Positions 14,134 to 28,400 of a DNA stretch of 64,000 nt are shown piece after piece. The translations under genes and the position numbers were made by a program. The first letter of the stretch is position 1, and the number at the start of each line of letters is the position of its first letter. The notes below the pieces were generated by a model that saw only the letters and a program-made list of their open reading frames with translations, did no database searches and was not told the DNA's origin. The DNA is from Pithys albifrons albifrons (Eukaryota > Chordata > Aves > Passeriformes > Thamnophilidae), in assembly GCF_047495875.1 (NCBI RefSeq), contig NC_092467.1, positions 12,117,566 to 12,181,565 of the forward strand, in the 5' to 3' direction.

Positions 14134-14819
14134 TCAGAAGGTTCAAGACAGCAACAGATTTGAATGGAATGTGTTAAATGAAATTTATAGCCGTTATTGG
14201 GAAGGCTCCTGTACTTGCCCTGGGCTCATTTGCCTTACAGTGTATTAGAGCCACAAGCTCATTAGTGGCTGCTCTTTGCTTTTGCTGCTTGTTGTGCTGC
14301 TGATCACCTCGCTCTGCTGTGCCTGGGAACATTCTGACACCAGCAGTGGTGACACACAGGGACTGGCAGATGGCCAGGGCATCACTGATGTTTGTACTGG
14401 ACATGCTGGAACTCCAGTGTGAACTCAAGTCAAGGAGACTGGGACCTGTGGATGAGTCCACATGGAAGCAGATATCCACTGCAGCCCCTGGAGGGCCTGT
14501 GCCAGTGCAGGTGGATGCCCGAAGGAGGCTGTGACCCTGGCTGGCCCACACTGGCGCCAGGCAGGACCTGTGGAGCCACGAGCAGGAAAGCCCACACTGG
14601 AACAGGTTTGCTGGCAGGATTTGTGACCCCATGGGGACCCGCTGGAGGGACTGTACACTGTGGAAGGGACCCATGCTGGAGCAGTTCATGAAGAACTGCA
14701 GCCTTTGGGAAGGACCCAAAACCCTATGATGGAGCAGGGGAGGAGGTGCTCCAGGCATTGGCACAGAGATTCCCCTGCAACCCCTAGTGAAGACCAGGGG
14801 AAGCAGAATTTCTTGCTAT

Positions 14820-14970
14820 GTTTTGTTTGTGCATGCCACTTTTGCTTTGACTATTAAACTGTCTTGGTCTCAGCCCTGGAGTTCTCTCACTTTTACCCCC
14901 CACTGGAGGGGGAATGAGGGAGCAAGCTGCATATGGTGCTTAAACTTCTAGCTGGACTTAAACCATGACA
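14820..14970 (+). repeat. Shortened 3' LTR (terminal part only)
   Basis: The sequence matches only the last 150 bases or so of the 5' LTR: a CTATTAAA block, CTCTCACTTTTACCC, a run of G, and the AAACCATGACA end. The first three quarters (U3) are missing. The left limit is approximate. Confidence 0.7.
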
Positions 14971-14975
14971 GAAGC

Positions 14976-15936
14976 TTTGACGTATACGAAAAATCTTTGG
15001 TTTTAGCTTCAAACTTCACAGCACTTTTGTCAGTAAAATATGCTTGGTCCAGGCCTCCTAAACCCAGCCTTAAAGAATAAAAATTCAAATCAATCCTCAT
15101 CCTTCTCATTAACTTGCACTGGCTTCAGCTAAAAGACTAAAATTAAGGTGTAAAACAATAACTACAACCAAAAGCACAAGGAAATAGTTGACTGGGAAAA
15201 TTCTCTGCAACCTCACGGGTTAACATATATTACTTAGTTAGAGATATAGTACTATTCCAATATGAATAGTACTGAAAGTGATTTGAGCAATCAAAAGATA
15301 ACTTACTAGCAACAAACCCAACATGGACTGACTTAGATCATGTTGAAGAGCAGCATCATTGATACAGTTTAAGCCCAGATTTTTCAATGAACTATAAAAC
15401 CACTTAAAAAGGCATTCATCAAATAAGGTTGTAAAGTACTTTTACTCTCTCTCATACTTTTAGTCTACAGAAATAAATAAAGGTTTTGCTCCTTTCAAAA
15501 AAAAATTATTAAAAAACACTTTAAAATTGCAGCAGCACTACAAGACCATAATGCAGCACAAATGAAGCAACAAATAAATAAAAAAAATAGAAAATTGGTT
15601 CCCACATCATCTGCCTTCCAAGTGTCCAGGTTAGGAAGGCAGTCTTCAAAGGTACCTCCCACTTTTACATAGCAGTCCTAAATGGAGGTTTATAATGAGG
15701 AGAAGTGAACGCCCTACACCAGGCATTTACTGTGTTTCCTAGTTATTTCACAAGAGTTTTAGTCTACCTGTTCATATTATCTCCAATTATTTTTTTATTT
15801 ACTGCATTAAAGTGTTTCTTATAAACTTAGGTAATAATAGACATTTATTAAAAAAAAAGGAATTATATTTTCAAGTCTGATAGCCTCTAAAAGAATTTTT
15901 TTGGTGAAACACAGGATACTTATCCTCACACAAACA
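14976..15936. other. Intergenic, AT-rich
   Basis: I see nothing assignable between the LTR element and the KIF14 3' end, only low-complexity A- and T-rich tracts. Confidence 0.4.
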
Positions 15937-15942
15937 TTTATT
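15937..15942 (-). terminator. KIF14: Probable KIF14 polyadenylation signal
   Basis: TTTATT on the plus strand is AATAAA on the KIF14 strand, about 115 bases after the stop codon. It is followed at once by a GTTTGTGTG run, the usual GU-rich downstream element. Another AATAAA at 15844-15849 could be an alternative. Confidence 0.6.
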
Positions 15943-16054
15943 TTCACACCACTCACTCATTAATAATATTAGCAATAAATTTTGGCTTCTTGTTGTATGT
16001 TGCTTTTTCTTCATGCAATAAGAAAGTTTCCTTTAATTTCTCGATAATAACATT

Positions 16055-16413
16055 TTACACCCACTCTATCCTACCAGGTGAAAGCTCTAGAGTTTGTGTG
16101 TGGTTTGGAATGCCATTCCATTGAACGAATTCAACTTCACCTGTTTCAACCTGTCCTCCTCGAGCCTCAGAAGATTCATTACAAACAGTTTGAGACTGCA
16201 GGGATGGCTGTCCTTGTTCGAGTTCAAAATTCATAATAAGGGAATCAACCAAAGAGTCCAGTTCATCCAAGTTCATAAAAGGTCGGGGGATCTTCTGGAC
16301 AGGGTTGTTTGCGGAAGACAAGGCGAATAAACTGAAATAGTTGTTAAAATATCCAGCTATGACAGAAATATTTTCTGCAAAGCTCCTGAGTGGGCTTGTG
16401 TTTCTGTACAACC
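16055..16413 (-). other. KIF14: KIF14 last coding exon with C-terminal IEWV
   Basis: The protein ends GRIEWV followed by TAA. Human KIF14 ends IQWV, and that C-terminus is known as a PDZ ligand for the Rap effector RADIL. The bird sequence keeps the hydrophobic last residue and Trp at -1, so the interaction is plausibly kept; this is inference from family knowledge. Confidence 0.8.
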
Positions 16414-19400
16414 CTATGAAAAACAGAGACAAGAACAATCAAATGCAGCATTTTGCAAAAGGGAGACCAAGCTGTGCTCCCTCTTGCTGTACAGTCTCCT
16501 GTTGGACACAGGTTACTATGGAGAGAGGTGAAAACTCATGTAAATACCTTGTAACACAGAAGAGACAATCTGACAGACTTCAGTTAGGCACTGCTCCAGT
16601 TCCAAGTATTTGGCAGCAATCTTAGTGCTTTTCTTTATTTCTCGATACAGAGATTCTTCTTCTGATAACTGAGATTCCGTTTCTTTCTGTATGATTAAAG
16701 AGCAATTTAAAGAAAATGAAATACAGGACAGCACATTAACTACTAAACATGCCTATTATGGATTCAGTCACATACAACAGGCCAATGCTGAAACACAAAA
16801 TCAAACAGATGCCAAGTCACACAAGTAAGATAGCACTGAAAAGAAGTACAGACTGTTGACAGGGTTATAAAAAAGAAAAACAAGGCAAATGCAACTAAAA
16901 TCTATAATGAGCTTGGCTCTTAGAAAACAGATTAAGTAATCCACCCTGGCTTTTTATTCAAAATACCAATAACTATGGTCATAAACTATTGCAGTAGCTG
17001 TAAGTTACACTAGGCATTACTGAACTTAAGGCTTTCAACTTAAAAGAAAACACAACAGGTGGTTAGGCTCATGATGAGCACAAAAAGAAGGAAATTAAGA
17101 CACGAGTACCTCCAGAAATACTGTAAATAAAATTAAAATCAAAGAGCTTTGAGTGGAAATGCAGGAGCCAGAAAAGTTAGTGTTCCAATTCACAGGAATG
17201 CTGCTGAGATAGGAAGTGTTATCATGCAAATATAAATACACAGAAGATAGTTTCAATTCCTCTTCTTTGATAAATGAATCCTTAAAATTTAAATGCCAGA
17301 CTCAAAGCACACAAATTTTTCCAAAATATTTCTCTTACCTTTCTGCAGTAAGAGATGTTATTTTCCAGGAATCTGGCTAATGCCACAACATTATCCTTTA
17401 TTCGATTTTGAATCTACAAAGAAACTTTCAATTATATCATACACTTGAGTGAAGTTAAAGTACATTAATATTTTAAAAGGACAAGAACGAACACTGGCAT
17501 ACTATTGAGAAAAATACTCAAAAGCAGAAATAATGTTTCCTGCAACATAACACACAATTTCTCAAATAAAATATTAACTGCTAGAAAACATCTAATGTTT
17601 TTATTGATGCTCCAGTGTTCTCTTTCCAGCTTCGCATTGTTGCACTAACAACAAGCATACAGAGAAATCCTGCAGACCCTCAAGAATCTGCTGCAAGTGA
17701 ACAGCATCATCTGGAAAGGAGACTGCTCAATTCCATTTGCTGGAAACATGAAGCATTTGAGAGTCAAGTAAGCACATTGAAACAAAATACTTTGGGTGGT
17801 TTCACTACTATCTGTAGGATTAAGAATGACAACAGCAAAAACCAAAATATGAGGAAATTTTGCTTTCCTTGAGACAATATCACTTCTCTGGCCTATTGAA
17901 CCTTTTATCCCAGGTTATCTATTACAGACTGTTGAGTAGTAATAAATTCTTCAAAAATTAGTATTTTTATATATCCCAATTCATGAAGATTTTTTTTTTA
18001 CTAGCCACAGTTTTGCAAATTTCTTAACTTAAAAAAAGAACAAAAATTAAAACATGAGGCAGAAGATATTGCTGAGACATACGTAAACTGTCACCTTAGG
18101 CCCTACATGCTCTCTCTTGCAAAACATTAGTCAGATGACAAGTGGCACAACAAGCCCGCGGTTCCCAACATTAAAGGAAGCAGGTACACTATATACAACT
18201 AGTACCTTGTTGAAGAACATTACAATCTTTCCCAAGTATTTTCCTGAAATTTAGCCAGGCTTTCTGTCAAAAGGGCTTCCCCACTAAGAAAGTGGTGAAC
18301 TTCAAAGGAGTACTTAACTTGCCTACTAGAATTCTTACAATTACAGGAGTATTTTTGACTATGCTGATGCTTCCTTATACTTTACTCTCTACTATGTGTA
18401 TCATCTTCTTCATAATTTACCACCCAAGCAAAATAAAAGCACAAAATAACAGACTGTAGCTTAAAAAAAAGCCTTCCATAATTCAAGCACCTCCAAGACA
18501 TAGTAGCACTTTTTAATCTTACTTTCATCTCACCTCATTTTGTGGACATTGTTTCACAAGTTTTTTCTGTACTCTTCTTGCTTTCTCCTGAATAGTATCA
18601 ATGAGAAACTCCAGTCCTGAGCTTACTCCATCATAAATGGCAAGTATAAATTCCTTTTAAAACAAATGTTCAAAATGCAACGAGTAAAGAAACTGATTTG
18701 GTCTTGAATTAAAACAGATTTCCTGTAGTGGGCTAGAAACATAATTTTGTTTTGACCAAATTGTTCGGTGCAGCCTATTCAGCCACGTCATTCTTGGACC
18801 ACTGGAGCTCAGCACTTCAACCTGGTTTTCCTAACTTTGGTCAGAATTCTGAAAATTCAGTGTGGCATATTAACAATCCATTTTCACCATAAAAATTAAT
18901 GTACTATATACACTCAATTCAGTTGAAGTTGTTATATTTAACAATTTGCTTCTGAGCACAGTTACTGATAATAAGTGTGACATCAACCTGAAAATTACTA
19001 TTCATAATTACTATTTCTGGTAAAAATTTTTTCACCTGCAGACTAGATGAAGGAATTTTGTTTTCTTCAGGAAATGAAATATCAGCTGTTGTGACTACTG
19101 CCAAGTGTCCTATGTATTTCATTGTTTGTTTTACTGTTTGGTTTACTTTGCTCCGTGCTTCTGTTACCATCGAGGATATATCTGAAGAACATCCCTGAGA
19201 AACAAAAGCACATCACTCACTGAAGTCAGAGAGCACCTGTGGTCAGAGCACACATTTTCTATAACACAAGAGTTCATGGCACACAATAGTTTGAGACATT
19301 TTTAGCTTTACATCTTCCTACTTCTAATGGCTTATGCATCACAGCTAAGAGAGCATGTCTCGCAGCCACAGAGAACAACAATACAATCACACTACACAGT

Positions 19401-22400
19401 AAAACGAAAATAAAAAAGCTTCACAAGGCTGTCACATGAACTAGAGTTATACTCACTGTCCACTGGTTTGTAAGTTTATAAACAGCAGCACTGCACAGTC
19501 TAAACTACCATTTGCTGTTATCACTGCATGTTTTACTTTACCCTTCCATGATTAAGAACCAATGCTGTTATCATCCTGGGCACAGGAAGGTCTGCATTAC
19601 TCTCAACTAGCACATGGGAGTACCAGTTTAGCCAGAAAAACACACATCCCTGGCCATTAATCTTCCTTGGCTGTGTTCATTTGTCATTGCAGGTATTAGA
19701 CATTTAAGTGTTTGTGGCAAATCTGTAGTAAATACTGCATTAATGCATAGAAAGTTCCGTACACACACATGAATTCTTTAATGTGCTTTACCTGCAACAG
19801 TAACTGTAAATGACCTCCCAAGTTCTTTATTTCCCGTTTCATTTCTTCATCAACTTTTATAGATCCAGGACACTTTTGGATATTGTCAAGCCAGAGCTTG
19901 CTTAGAACAACGATCTGGTCAAAAGCAGAGATAATTCTGATGCTGTAGGACTGAGCAGCACGATCAAGACTGAAAACTACAAGAGAAAGAGATCTATCAG
20001 ATCTACCACCTTTGCAAATGAATGGAGGAATCTTAATTCTTACAACATATGAATGCTTGTGCACCTGACAGACAAGTCACTAGTAATGTTCAAACTGTTA
20101 TGAAAACAAGCCTTACTGTTTTCTTGACATTCTTCATCTTGCTGTTCATAGGCTTTTGAAATGGCAGACACTCCAGAAAAAATTATAAACAAATTAGTTA
20201 GGAGACTCTCTGCTATGCTTTTTCCCCATTCGTGATTCTGTTCCAGTAAATCTAAGGCTGAACTTATAGATTCCTTGCAAATTCCAGGAAGAAACAATTC
20301 AGAAACGCTTGGGCATATGCTGGACTTGTGCTCTGAACCTGTACAATGTAAAAGCAAAACATACATACAACAAACTCTTCATAGGAATGAGAAGTCAGTG
20401 TGTCTAAATAGCAAGGGCTGTTTAATCTGACATTCACCTACTCAAGACAATATATGCATTGTTTTCTGATTTGCAATGTCCTAAATACTTTTCAGAGTCA
20501 GTTAGTACAAACTCCACAGTGAAAATCTTTAACGTGAATCCATCTGTTTCAACAATGAAATATACTGAGAAACAGAAAGTAACTAGACCCAGCCAATCTA
20601 AAAATAACTGAACGCATTAAAATATTTGGAAGACTGAAGCATCATGTATTTCAGAAAACAAGTTTGGAAAACCTTGCAAAAAGCTTGGGGAAACCTCAAC
20701 AATTGAAAGAATAGCAACAACTCAAGCAAATGAAGTCTCCAAATTGCTTTATCAGGATTCAACGCTTTTCCTCAGTTAACCCACATGGTTACACAGAGTA
20801 ATGTTTTAGGTACATTTCTTAAATAAGGTTCATAAAGCACTGGTCATGAAGTTTTTGCCCTAAGAAAGCGTAATCAAAAGTACAAAAAATCCTACTGTTA
20901 ACAGCTTGATATTACTAATTTGAAGATATTACAAACAAGATCCTTTTAATTTTGCTTTCCAGCCCACATTGGGTTTTTTTATAAAAACTATTACAAGTGT
21001 CTACATTTTCTGCATCTGTTACGTTCAGATTCTCCATACAAAATGGAAGGTGTTCTGCCATACAGCAAGTACCTGATATGTAGGAAGTCTGTATATTCTG
21101 TATGGGTTGCAATTTTATCTCAGACAAACATCCAGAAATTCTTTTGTTCTTCATGAAACTTCTACTTCTGAGAAAGGACAGTAAAGTAAAAATATGAGAA
21201 CACTTGAAAAGAAAAGAATCTCTCTCCCTGTACCCACTGAAAGTTAATGGATATTAACAGACATCAGGCAAGCAAAATAAACATCTACTTTTAATTAACA
21301 GAACTTCTGAACACAGAACCTAAACCAGAATGAAAGCAAGTCAATATAGCCATTCAACAGATCCTTACTTTCTTCAGGCTCTTGCTACTACAGAGGACTC
21401 TTCCTTCCATATACCCATTTTTCATCTAATGTGTTCTGATTCAATTATTATAATTCAGAACAAATTGCCAATGGTCATACATAAAACCCTCTGGCACCGA
21501 TCAGACATGCATTGCACATGTGCTACACCTCACCTCAGGAACACTGTTCTGACATCCACCAAACTGCCTCCTGGGCATGGAATTTATGTCAGCAACACGT
21601 TGCACAGTAAAGCATAATGGAGTAACGTGTTTAGTTTTGCATTTCCCCTACTCAAAAAACCAAATTTACAGCTATAACTTTGATGTTATAATGAAACAAA
21701 AGAAGAATTAATAAATAAAAGACTATGTTAGTGACAGAAGCATATGTAATTATCTATTTTTGCTTTAAGTGTAGAAGATAAGCTACAAATTAGTATTACC
21801 TTCTTCTGGAAAGAGAGGAAACTGAGGTGTCTGACAGGTCAGGCTCCCACTCATCAGCAGGATCATAGAACACATCAGCAGTTTTATTTCTATCATTACT
21901 CTGAAAAAATAAAGAAAACGCAAGGGAGAAGGAGGGTTAAACAGAATTAAAGTGATAAAGTATTCAATGCATGGATGAAGACAAGATGTTCTACTAACAG
22001 GAGAAGAGTAGCTTTAATGGTTTTGCTTTTAATTGGATATATATAAAAGATAGAAGATATGTGACTGTCAGCCAACTTGAGAACAAACTAAGTCAAGATA
22101 AACATCTAGTGAAGACCCCAGACAACCAAAAGAATGACAAGGCAGTCCTTGTTTTACTGCACCTTACTCTGTACACAAAATGACCTGAATAAAGTCCTTG
22201 ATTTCTGTTGTCCTCTTTCTTTTTGACAGATAAGTGTATATACATGTTTAGTAGAAAACAGCCACGTGTCTTGGTGTTTAAAATCACATAAAACCCAAAA
22301 AAGCACCTCCTGTATGGATTACCAAAATCCTATCTTTGAAAAAAATATTACTGATTATTAGTAGCTATTCTTTAGTTGTTACTGACCTCATACAGTTCTT

Positions 22401-25400
22401 TCATTGCTGCTAGTTTGCATTCAAATTTCTCTAGGCTCCAAAAAGTTGTTATTTTGAGTTTGATGTTACGGACCTGCACCTGAACAGAAGACACTGTTCC
22501 TGTTTTATCATCAATTTTGTCATGCCTAGAATTTGAGACAGTTTAAAAGAGAGACAAAAATCAAGACAGCACACATTATTTATATTGCAAAAATAAGGCA
22601 CTTGCTTTTTATACAGGCAATAAACACATGACACAAATACAAATTTCTTGAGACATCACGTATCTCACAAAACCAACATTAGTTAAAGTTATTTTTATGT
22701 AAAGGAAAAAAGGAGTCCCTGCATTCAGAGGCAGAAGTAGATACAAGCATACAAATTCCTGGCGCTGAAGAAACTCAAAACTAAACACATGACACAGAAT
22801 TCTACTGGCAGAGTTCTTGTTGAAGGATGTGAAAATGCAACACCTGAAAAAAATCAGTAAAACATACACTTCCTAGAAAGTCCCAGCTTACCTGCACTTA
22901 CCATGGCAATTGTATTAAATGTTACAGAGTGTCCTCTGCACTAACACATTCCTGCTCATGCTAAGAACACCTCAACAATACACAGTTCAACTTCTAGCAC
23001 ACTCTGCAGCTACAATTAACAAGTAGCACAGCATAGCATGAAATCTGTGGAGTGAAACAACTGGTCTCAAAGGCTCAATACCCACTGAGGTTTTTCCTTT
23101 GAGCTCTCCCTGTCCCAGACTGTGAACGGAGCACCTCCTGGCTGCTGGCACATTTGCCTCTGTTTAGTTTTGACCTAAAGGAACACTGTGCTTCAGGACC
23201 ACTCCGATATGTGAGCCAAAGCAGGATGGACACAGGCATCAGAAGATTCATCGCCAAAGCACACTGAATCCAAAACTGATTGTCTGTAGACATACTTCAA
23301 AATTTTGATCTAAAATTCAAATTTGAAATTCACATTTCAAAGTCATAGGGCTGAACTATACACTTAACTCAAGCTAGTTTGGAAAATTCATGTTCAGTTT
23401 CAAAAGATGGTTTTTATTTTAACAGAAAGCTCCCTGCACATACAGAATCCACCCTCCAATTACAAATTATATATGTAACCCCTTATAATTAACTAACTCA
23501 CCTGCGAAATACAGTGTTTTTCCCTAATTCATTACTAATGGTGTTGGCCTCTCTGATCATCACAGACAGCTTCAGTGACTTCCAATTCAGTGGAACTAAC
23601 AAAGAACATAGAACGTAATGATTAAGTGGATCAAAAATTGTGATGCAACAACGTCAGGTTTAAAAAAAGCCACAACCAAAAGCAACAATAGATCCATGAA
23701 CTCCCAATACATTGGGAAAAAATGACCCTTCCAGGAAAGATAACCCTTTTAAAAGGTCAGATAAAGGATATTTCAGAAACAGATGCATAAGACCAGACAC
23801 TATATATTAATCTGAGATAGAAAACAAAATTAATTCTGTTACTCCAGTTTCCCCAGTGAGCTAATGCCTAACCAGTTCTGACACAAGGATGTGTAAGTCA
23901 TTGGAATACATACAGACCAGGTGTATATCTACCCAAACACCGTGACTGTGATTAAAAGAGAGCTTTAGACACAGCCTGATATACACAGCTTACGAATACA
24001 AAGGCTCAAAACAACCAGAAGGCTCTTCTTGTTCAGGGAAAGTTTTAACGGAACAGAAAAAGCTTCTGTATCTGCACCCATGGCCCAAGCCCACTGAGCA
24101 AAAGAGAAGTCAGTCAGCATTGCCTTTGCAATATATACACACACGTGCATACCTGTCATTGTTTTATTGCCACTTCCACGACTCTTCTGAAGGGCGTTTA
24201 GTTCTTGGGCAATCTTCTGCTTCTCAGCTTCCAGAGCTTCCAGGATCTTTGCATGACGAATGGTGTGATCTTCTAGAGCCTGGGACAAAATGGGCAGTGA
24301 TTAAAAAAAACTTTACAACACTTAATGCTGTTTATTGAAGTTAAATTTTTTGTTCTGTCATTTCAGACTCTCAGAATGAAATTGATAGTGGACATCTGCT
24401 TATTGATAGGATATCCTTAATTTTGTAACTGACACTTTTCTGAATTTGCTTAGACATTACAAAGCTTAAAGGACTGGAATAAAAAAAAGAAACAGCTTTT
24501 AAAAAAATCAAGTCATAATTGTTGCAGCAGTCATATATATATGTATATACATATGAACACCACCCAAGAATCAGTCATTATTCATAAATGACTGAAGTAA
24601 TAACTTTTGCCACAGGCAACAGTTGAAGTTTGGTAAAGGAACAAAACCATCCACATTATATAAGAAATAAGGTCAGCTTAGTTATTCTCCAAGGTTAATA
24701 TAGCATCATACTCAGAATGCAAACAAAGTAGCAGATTTTCTGCATAAAATCATGTAAAAGAAAAATACTCTGAAGCACTTCCTTTACAGTTATTGATTTT
24801 TAAAAACCAAAGGTTGAAAAAAGCTCCTCCAAACAAACCAGTTCATCACATAAAAAGTTTTTTTTTAAATCACCTGTTTGGTAGCCAAGGTCTCCATTTC
24901 TAAACGTTTCTTATTGAATTGCAGCTCTAGCTCAAGGTTTTGCTTTGCCTTCTCCAACTCCTGTATTTTAGTTGCAGCCTTTTGGTTATACAGTTCTTGG
25001 ATTTGCTTCTTACGAGACTCTTCTCTCTAATATCAAAAAAGAAGAGATGAGAGGAGGAAAACTGCTTCTACAGCATTTCTGACCCATCCCTTACACAGAT
25101 ATTAAGGTTTACTATCACTTCCAACACATTTAAAATATGCAATTGCTGCAGCCTACACAGCTCAAAGTCAGCAATGAAAGGTTATATCTCACATCATAGG
25201 CATAAATGTTGTCTTCTATAGACTATTTAAGAAATAAGATACATCATCATCATCATTATTTTACCATGATGTACATTCTATGCCAACTTAAGCATATTGT
25301 AGAAGTGTTGAAAAGACCAACAACAAAGTAGCATGCAAACCTGGAAATTAAAAAAAGCCATATTAAGTAATATACTGTAGTAATTTAGAAATCTCATGAA

Positions 25401-28400
25401 ATAACTTAAATTCTGTAGGTAGTTGTCTTTGCATAGAAGTTACAATCACTGGAGTAACTCTGAAGGGGATACCTAGTTTACAATTTGTGTTACTAAGGCT
25501 GACTTTTTTTTTTTAAAGAATGAAGCTTACCATTCTCTAAAACACTTATAATATGCAAGACGGGGAAAAAAAACCAAACCCACACCACAAACAAATAAAC
25601 CCCAGCAGGCATCAAACAAAGAGATACAAATAACAGAACCTGTAGTATGGGTATGTTGTACATAACGATGCAATGGCAACTTACCACCTCTGCTTCCAGT
25701 GATTTTATTTTGCTTTCATAAGCTTCTTTTTGTGAGGTCAGTTCTTGTTGAACCATCTCTTTGGCAATTTGGACACTTTGCATCATTTCTTCCTTGGCTT
25801 TGAGCCGTGCCTCTTCAATTTCCGATTCAAGACTGCAAGTATCACACATTGAGAATGCTGCCTTTAATCTCTTAGAGGCTGCATAGAGATTATCTACTTG
25901 CTTTTCCTATCATGATGGCTTGTTAAGATTTTCTTTTTTTAAAAAACAACTTCCATACTTGATCTGTTTTAGATTTCATATGGAAAATGTAGACACTGGT
26001 AAACATGAAAGACAGTTCAGAATTTTTAACTCCCCTCAATTTCTGTTTTCACTCTATTACATCACTTCCACAAAACTAAGAACTGTAATGGTAACCCACT
26101 AAATCACATTAAAATGCAACAAGTCAATGAGTTTTGCACTTTAATAACTTCCAGTAAAGAAACACATACAAATAACACTTCTCTATCTCTCCAATTCTCC
26201 ATCATCATAGAAGACCAAGGTTATAACTTGGAGTTCTTCTCATTTTCCTACAACATTTACTCTCTAAAACATCAAAAGTAATTTTCAAACTTATCATATG
26301 CTTGGAGAGAAACACAACCAGAGAGATACACTATTTTGAGGACCTCTGGAGCTCAGTGTTTCTTTAATCAGGGTCTACATTCTTGATAACTGGACTAGCT
26401 TGTAGTGATTGACTCAGAGGAACACTTCCACTTCAGCTAAGTCTGGGACTTACACTTCCATTACAAATAGAGTCATTATTTTCCAACTTTCCCTTATTGT
26501 GAAATAATCAATAACCTTCAGCTATTTCTTAAACTAATTGCATGGTGGCATTAACAACTGAATTTATCTTCAGAACAAGAAGAATCAAAACATACTGTGT
26601 TCTCTGTGCAATAAGCAGCTCATTCTTTGCAAACTCAAAATCTTTTGGACCATCGGGCAAACACGTAGTCCCGCAAGAAGGTGTTTTAACTTTCTGAACC
26701 TCCGCTGGATGATTAAATCTGAAATAATGGTCTCCTCCAAGGATCACTCGATCACCCTATTTGAAAAGAAAATTCTTCTAAAAATTTACATTTATAAGCA
26801 GATTTTCAGTGCTTAAAACACAGAAGGCAGAGCTAGAAATCAAAGATGAGACATTTAGAGTTACAGAGACTTCTAACAAAACCTACAGTCTGAAGATAAA
26901 ATATTAACAAAGCAAAGAAATCCACACATGCACATATTACTCTTACCAAATCAGTTACTTACATGATGCAGAACTGTTGGTTCCAAAATGCACTTCCCAT
27001 TTACATATGTCTTTGCTTCTCTCAGTGGAATAATACTTACTGTGCCAACAGCATTTTTTATAACACTGAAAAAAGAAACATTTGAAGTGTCAGTAGCTCA
27101 TAATAACTGCAAATAATATTTCTTAGTAGGCTAAAATACATGCTTTAGATTGTGTTCTGTTATGGTCTTTCCCAGATGTGAATGTCTTCATACTATTTAA
27201 TTACAACACACAATTAAGAAATTACAACCTATATTTTGGAAGGGAACCTACATTTAAATCTAAGATTCCACTGCTAAAACATTACAGCAACACTCTGTCA
27301 TCTGGGCATTTCTTTTATAATGCTTAATTTCCCAACATACCTGCATCTTTCATGGTTTTAGTCACAGATTAGTTAAGTTTCTTACAGCATTTTATCTGGG
27401 ATCAATTGCACAGAAGCCACTTTAAACAATATTCCTACAGTATGGCCAAGTTGCTCTCTAATTTTATAAAAGGTAAGACAGGTGAAGATATTTCACTTTT
27501 CCACAGAACTTAATGTGACATTGTCATCTGTCACAGAGCACCATTTGATCAGGTCTTATTCATGCAGAAATGCTGTAGAAGACAATTTTGCTACACGAAA
27601 GAAATTAAACTACCCCAGTTAACAGATTCTAGAGGGTACAGAAGGAAATTGCCTAACTCATTGAGCAGTACAAAAAATACCCCTAGATAGTATTTTCTTG
27701 GTTAGAAAACCATGTCTTGTTACTGCCAGAAGACTGACTCCAAAAGAAAGGGAAGTGTGAGAAGAAACTAATTATGAAAAGAACACTCCATACCAGTGGT
27801 CACCAGCAATCAGCACTCCAGAAAGCTGGATATCATGCTTTGAATTTGGTGTACACCTTCCAACTGTAGTTTCTCCTTCTTTTATCATATACAACAGCAC
27901 CTCAGAAAGCTGAGGATCCTCATTGAGATTGACAAGGTTTGGCAAATGATTATCCATTTTGAACGTAATTCCAGCTTTCTAGATAAAAGAGAAGTCTGCA
28001 TAAAAACCCAATTTACTTTTGTGCATTCAAATATCTACATTAAATTTTTCTAAGAAGTCACAGCAGTCTTTTAAAAGAGTAGCATTAAGAAAACCAAGTA
28101 TTACAGCTATTCTCATTCTGCAAGGTTTGCTGATGTTGTATTTTCTGTATTGTCTCCTATAGAAAGAAAAATGTACCTGTAATTCCCCTATATCTTCCAG
28201 TTTTCTTTTTTCTGCTTGTTCAAATTTTTCTTTCCAGGTCCTTAATATATTGAGGAGAAAATAACACAACATATTAAGAGAAAAATAACAGCATATGAGT
28301 TTTACCATTTCTACTTTAAATTAAGGCATTAACAACTGTCTGACCTTTGCATTTCTGCCATGCTCCTCTCCTGTTGGTGCAATTCTACCCTCAAAGATGT

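Larger units (their letters stand above)
13540..14970 (+). mobile_element. Non-autonomous ERVL-like LTR retrotransposon with 5-bp target-site duplication
   Basis: A 1431-bp insertion begins TGTGCTGGTTTTTGC and ends AACCATGACA. It is flanked on both sides by the same pentamer GAAGC (13535-13539 and 14971-14975), the expected target-site duplication. The parts are a 5' LTR, a primer-binding-like site, about 690 bp of non-coding interior with repeated GGAGGGAC/CATGCTGGAGCAG-type motifs, and a shortened 3' LTR. No gag, pol or env frame is visible, so it would have depended on proteins supplied by another element. The LTR resembles a family common in bird genomes; I remember it as ERVL-like but cannot confirm the family name. 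Confidence 0.8.

Noticed and set aside
14174..14764. 196-codon minus-strand frame
   Set aside because: It lies wholly inside the LTR element, antisense to it, over its GC-rich repeated interior, with no retroviral or cellular domain.
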